The notes beneath the pieces were generated by a model that had not been told where the DNA came from, searched no databases, and worked only from the letters and a program-made list of their open reading frames with translations. Below, piece by piece: positions 32,279 to 35,707 of a DNA stretch of 35,707 bases. Origin of the DNA: Ilumatobacteraceae bacterium. GTDB taxonomy: Bacteria; Actinomycetota; Acidimicrobiia; Acidimicrobiales; Ilumatobacteraceae. The first letter of the stretch is position 1, and each line of letters opens with the position of its first letter. A program made the translations under genes and the position numbers. The stretch lies in assembly GCA_017859395.1 (NCBI GenBank), contig JAFMNE010000002.1, positions 82,804-118,510 on the forward strand, in the 5' to 3' direction.

Positions 32279-32560
32279 GTGCGCATCCTGCGAGCCCTCT
32301 TCCGGCGCCTGTCGGGTGGTGAGGTGCGCGCCTTGCGTGCCGAGGTAGCGGCAATGCGCGCAGACGTCGCGGAAATGCATCGCGTCCTGATGGATCTGAA
32401 TCACGAAGTACGTACCGGGTCAGAGTCGGCGCTTCCGCTGTTTTTGGGTCACGCTGAGCGGCTGCGACTCGATGCCGATGCGGCCGTGGCAGCCACCATG
32501 GTGATCGAACGGCATCTGGCGCGTCTCGACGGCGACGCCGGGGCCGACCGCACCGCATGA
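32279..32560 (+). CDS. small coiled-coil protein in the glycosyltransferase cluster
   Basis: A 93-residue protein I cannot assign to a family. The first 14 residues (MRILRALFRRLSGG) are basic and amphipathic, as in peripheral membrane anchors. Residues about 15-45 carry a heptad pattern of Ala, Met, Leu and Val (coiled coil), and a second helical, Ala-rich stretch runs to the end. Codon use matches its neighbours. The GTG start follows a TANNNT box by six bases, and the stop overlaps the next glycosyltransferase gene (ATGA). That overlap makes it likely to be a real gene and suggests it works with that enzyme, perhaps as a membrane adaptor; this is inference. Confidence 0.72.
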   Translation: MRILRALFRRLSGGEVRALRAEVAAMRADVAEMHRVLMDLNHEVRTGSESALPLFLGHAERLRLDADAAVAATMVIERHLARLDGDAGADRTA

Positions 32561-34893
32561 CCTCTGGCCAGTCCGCCCCGGTCCCGCCGCGTCTGTTCGT
32601 CGACGGGCGTGTGGTGACGCACCCGACCGCGGCCGGCAGAGGGGTGGCTCGCTACACGGTGGGCATCGTGCGCGCTGCCGCGCACGCTGGAGCCGAGGTG
32701 ATGGTGCTGTGCGGCACCGGCGACGATCACGATGAATGGTCCCGCGTCGCCCCCGAGATCACGCGCCGCCCATTGCTGCCCTCGGCCGTGGCCGATGCGC
32801 CTCGAGATCGCACGTGGTTTGTCTGCACCCAGTTGATGCTCCACCCGCCGTGTCTCGATGTCATTCCGCGGTTCATCACCCACATGCGGATGCCGGTTGT
32901 CGGCGTACTGCACGATGTAATTCCGCAGCGGTTCCCTGAGCGATATCTGACCGATCCGGCCGCGCGAATCCAGACAAAGCTACGCGAGTCACTATGCCGC
33001 ACTATCGACGTGTTCTGGACAAACTCGGAGTTCACGGCCGATACCGGTGCTGTCGAGTTGGGAGTTGCACGCTCACGACTCCATCACGTCGGTGCCGTCA
33101 TCGACCCGATTTTCTGCCCCGGCGACCCGGGTCCGTTACCAGTGGGCGTTCGCCCTGGCGCAGTGGTCGCGGTCACCGGTGCCGATGACCGCAAGAACAC
33201 CGAACGACTGATTCGGGCGTGGTCACGGGTGCCGGACACAGCGCGGGGCGACCGCCAGCTGGTCATCGTCTGCGCTGTCGATGCCGACACTCGTAGCCGA
33301 TGGCACCATACGGCTCATCATGCTGGCGTCGCCGACTCCGTGGTGATCACGGGTGCGATTGACGACACCGAACTTGTGTCGCTGTATCGCAGTGCCACCA
33401 TCGGTGTGATGCCATCGCTGGAGGAGGGTTTCGGGCTGCCAGTGGCGGAATCGATTGCGTGTGGCACCCCGTGCCTGTGCTCGAACGTCTCATCGCTACC
33501 GGAGGTCGCGGGCACCTCCGAGGGGCTGTTCGATCCATATGACGTCATGTCTATGGCGGGTGCCATCTCGGCCTACCTCACCGACGCGTCGTTGCGAACT
33601 CGGCTACTGAGCGAGCAAGAAGCCGGTGGCGCACGTTGGCATCCATCTCGTGTGGGGGCCCAGATGTTGGCGGCCCTGCCCGATGCCACACCAGCCAATC
33701 GCGTGGAGTCCGACATGGCCACCCATCGCCCGTCGGTCGTGTTCGCTGGCCCGCATCCCTGTGCCGACAGCGGCATCGTTGCCTACTCGGACATGGTGCT
33801 GGCTGAATGGCCCGGCGACGCGCCGCAGCGCATGGACGACGTGCAGTTGTCGCCAGCAGAGACCAGCGGTGGCCGCTTTGCTGGTGATGATGCCTCGGGT
33901 GCCAGGGGGCTGATCGGGCATCTTGGTCGTCACGCCCACGTGCACGATCATGATCATGTAGTGATGGTGCTGGGGTCGTCAGAGCACCATGCCTTTGGCG
34001 CCGACCGGGCACGCGATGGCCGCTGCCACGTGTGGTTGCACGAACCCACACTGGTGGGTGCCGTCGTCGGGTCGTACCACTACGGCGGTGGCCGGGTCTG
34101 GATGGAGAGCCACCTTCGCGACTGGTTCGGCGCTGATGCCGCTACCGACGCGGTCAGGGCTGCCCAAGAGGGCGATGCGCAGGCGCTGCACGCACAGGGG
34201 CACGATGCGTGCTCTGCTGTCGTGGCGGCGGCGCGCTCGGTGATCGTGTCAAGTGACGACGCAGCGCAGGTCATTCGGCAGTACACGAGCGCTCCCATTT
34301 TGGTGTTGCCACTCGGCCACCCGCAGCGAGCGTCCACATCGCCGCAGTTCGGCCATGTGGTGGCACTCGGCCGTGTGGACGATGGCAAACATCCGGAGGT
34401 TCTGGTGGACCTGGCTGCTGCAGATCCGCGGCTGATCATCACCGCTATTGGGCGACTATCCGATGAGGACCGGCAGCGCTGTATGGAACGCGCCCATGCG
34501 TTGGGCTGTGCCCAGCGCATTCGGTTTACCGGAGCTATCTCCGATGCCGAACGCGACGCGGTACTTGCGACGGCCTGGGTGGGAGTGCAGCTGCGCAGTG
34601 GCCATCCAGGGCAGATGTCGGCCTCCATCACCGAGCTTCTCGCACGGGCGATTCCCGTGGTGACCACCATGACGACCCACGGGGCCGATGCCGCAGGATT
34701 ACGAGTGATTTCGGCCCCAGATGCCGTGGCGGTGATCAATGCGATGGACCCATGGTGGTCCGCGCAGGACTGGGCGGTGGCATCGCAGTGGGCAGCGGAC
34801 ACGGCTGCCTCGCACACAGCGAACGAGGTGGCTCGCCGGCTGGCGACTTGGCTCGATGAGGTCGACCGCCTTCCCTCGGGGGTGTATCGATGA
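32557..34893 (+). CDS. tandem GT-B glycosyltransferase (two GT4-like modules fused)
   Basis: A 778-residue protein with two GT-B glycosyltransferase modules. Module one (about 1-375) starts RLFVDGRVVTHPTAAGRGVARYTVGI and carries the sugar-nucleotide motif MPSLEEGFGLPVAES (about 285-299, the E-x7-E site) and CGTPCLCSNVSSLPEVAG. Module two (about 385-778) starts VVFAGPHPCADSGIVAYSDMVLAEW and has VVALGRVDDGKHPEVLVDLAA and HPGQMSASITELLARAIPVVTT, in which the first Glu of E-x7-E is not evident. One module may therefore be catalytic and the other altered. It is probably cytoplasmic, adding sugars to a lipid-linked surface glycan. It overlaps both neighbours by four bases (ATGA each side). Confidence 0.9.
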   Translation: MTSGQSAPVPPRLFVDGRVVTHPTAAGRGVARYTVGIVRAAAHAGAEVMVLCGTGDDHDEWSRVAPEITRRPLLPSAVADAPRDRTWFVCTQLMLHPPCLDVIPRFITHMRMPVVGVLHDVIPQRFPERYLTDPAARIQTKLRESLCRTIDVFWTNSEFTADTGAVELGVARSRLHHVGAVIDPIFCPGDPGPLPVGVRPGAVVAVTGADDRKNTERLIRAWSRVPDTARGDRQLVIVCAVDADTRSRWHHTAHHAGVADSVVITGAIDDTELVSLYRSATIGVMPSLEEGFGLPVAESIACGTPCLCSNVSSLPEVAGTSEGLFDPYDVMSMAGAISAYLTDASLRTRLLSEQEAGGARWHPSRVGAQMLAALPDATPANRVESDMATHRPSVVFAGPHPCADSGIVAYSDMVLAEWPGDAPQRMDDVQLSPAETSGGRFAGDDASGARGLIGHLGRHAHVHDHDHVVMVLGSSEHHAFGADRARDGRCHVWLHEPTLVGAVVGSYHYGGGRVWMESHLRDWFGADAATDAVRAAQEGDAQALHAQGHDACSAVVAAARSVIVSSDDAAQVIRQYTSAPILVLPLGHPQRASTSPQFGHVVALGRVDDGKHPEVLVDLAAADPRLIITAIGRLSDEDRQRCMERAHALGCAQRIRFTGAISDAERDAVLATAWVGVQLRSGHPGQMSASITELLARAIPVVTTMTTHGADAAGLRVISAPDAVAVINAMDPWWSAQDWAVASQWAADTAASHTANEVARRLATWLDEVDRLPSGVYR

Positions 34894-35707
34894 CCTCAAC
34901 AGCGCCGATGGTCCGCATTGTCGTGCTCACCTTTGATGGGGGCGAACTGACCCTCGACTGTTTGGCCTCGATCGACGCCCTCGACTGGCCACGCGACCGG
35001 TTGGAGGTTGTGCTCGTCGACAACGGTTCTCTCGACGATGTCGCCGAGCGGGTCCGCGCGACAATGCCCTGGGTCACGGTGGTGGAGCCGTTGCGCAATC
35101 TTGGCTTCGCTGGGGGCTGCAATCTTGGGATCACACACGAGGTCGGTGGCACGTTGTCCAGCCGATTCGACTACGTCGCGCTCGTCAACAACGATGCAAC
35201 GCTCCATCCCACATGGCTGCACGCTGTCATAGCGCAGGCAGGACCCGATATCGGAGGGGTGGCCTCAAAGATGCTGTTCCACGAGCGATACCAGCGGGTA
35301 CGCCTCGAGGTGCTCGATGCAATCGAGGGGTCGCGGCGCGACCAACTCGGTGTCTGCGTGAGTGCGGTACGCCTCGATGGGGAGCGCTGCGATGATCGGC
35401 TGCTGTTCGATGAGGGCTTCCATGGCCCCGTTGCCCCCGACATCGCGCGTGATGAGGAGATCGCGGTGTGGTCTCGCGCCGACGGTGAACTTCGGATTGT
35501 GGCCGGTGATGAGCCAGCACGCCACGTCCAACTGCGGTGTAATGCCAAGCATCCGCTCCGGGTCCGTGTTGATGGGGGTGCGGGCGCTGTCGAATGCGGC
35601 ATTGGCGCTGATGGTGAGACTGCATATTCCGAGATTGATCTCGATGTGGCCCCCGACGTGGTGGATCTCGTGAACAACGTCGGGTCAGAGCTCTACGAAT
35701 GGGGATT
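34890..35707 (+). CDS. family 2 glycosyltransferase with beta-rich insertion, 3' truncated by window edge
   Basis: The frame is open to the last base, giving 272 residues. The N-terminal GT-A half is clear: VRIVVLTFDGGELTLDCLASI (8-28), VEVVLVDNGS-type strand (about 44-53), PLRNLGFAGGCNLGI (about 70-84, rhamnosyltransferase type) and VALVNNDATLHPTWL (about 99-113, metal site NND). After SKMLF (bases 35265-35279) about 127 residues with alternating hydrophobic pattern intervene before DLVNNVGSELYEWG, which resembles the motif that in related enzymes follows closely. I read this as an inserted beta-rich domain, not a frameshift, because codon bias is unbroken. The ATG overlaps the previous stop. 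Confidence 0.87.
   Translation, partial: MTSTAPMVRIVVLTFDGGELTLDCLASIDALDWPRDRLEVVLVDNGSLDDVAERVRATMPWVTVVEPLRNLGFAGGCNLGITHEVGGTLSSRFDYVALVNNDATLHPTWLHAVIAQAGPDIGGVASKMLFHERYQRVRLEVLDAIEGSRRDQLGVCVSAVRLDGERCDDRLLFDEGFHGPVAPDIARDEEIAVWSRADGELRIVAGDEPARHVQLRCNAKHPLRVRVDGGAGAVECGIGADGETAYSEIDLDVAPDVVDLVNNVGSELYEWG

Noticed and set aside
35280-35660. Frameshift in the last glycosyltransferase gene
   Set aside because: The frame stays open with unchanged third-position GC bias and returns to a recognisable GT2 motif in the same frame, so an inserted domain is the simpler reading.

Overview
The window is about 35.7 kb of GC-rich bacterial chromosome with densely packed, mostly housekeeping genes. 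I read it as an actinobacterium. The evidence is a bacterial proteasome activator (Bpa/PafE type) with the Gly-x-Tyr-Leu tail, a eukaryote-like IleS, the block ileS / dksA-like / lspA / rluD, a DnaE with a PHP domain, many GTG starts, and TANNNT -10 boxes placed about six bases before start codons. Acidimicrobiia is my best guess at class level, but it is an inference. I see no phage, transposon, CRISPR array or island boundary.

Layout. 1-4948 (+): 3' part of ileS, a lysine-rich DksA/TraR-like protein without zinc ligands, lspA and rluD. 4924-6567: an Rrf2 regulator (-) divergent from an alkaline-phosphatase-superfamily phosphodiesterase (+). 6605-12158 (+): proteasome activator, dnaE, an unassigned gene and a nitroreductase. 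12212-14793 (-): an alpha/beta hydrolase followed by a thioredoxin-fold DUF255 protein. 14816-20454 (+): a GroES-like protein, hisI-trpE-ygfZ, and pyruvate phosphate dikinase. 20494-23485 (+): dnaG overlapping the primary sigma factor gene. 23534-23714: tRNA-Asn and a CAT-anticodon tRNA with a strong hairpin between them. 23787-25349 (+): acyl-CoA synthetase. 25456-30342 (+): a complete branched-chain amino acid type ABC importer (livG, livF, livH, livM, livK), closed by a terminator. 30507-35707: galE (-) divergent from a glycosyltransferase cluster (+) that runs off the window. No stretch above about 170 bases lacks a gene or a recognisable signal.

How the genes work together. hisI, trpE and ygfZ are tightly packed and probably one operon. 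dnaG and rpoD overlap, a reduced macromolecular-synthesis arrangement. The liv genes form one transport system, with hairpins placed just before the solute-binding protein gene. galE and the glycosyltransferases probably serve synthesis of a cell-surface glycan. LspA is the peptidase expected to process lipoproteins such as LivK.

Most interesting. (1) The GroES-like protein has about ten extra C-terminal residues ending in Gly-Leu-Tyr-Leu, closely resembling the proteasome-docking tail of the activator encoded 8 kb away (Gly-Thr-Tyr-Leu). A GroES-like ring that docks on the proteasome is a testable hypothesis. (2) At least nine genes on both strands share the layout TANNNT, 6-8 bases, ATG/GTG, which indicates widespread leaderless transcription and corrects several starts. 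(3) At 14800-14809 two such -10 boxes overlap on opposite strands and drive two leaderless genes from one site. (4) The DksA-like protein aligns without gaps to the DksA zinc finger but has lost all four cysteines.
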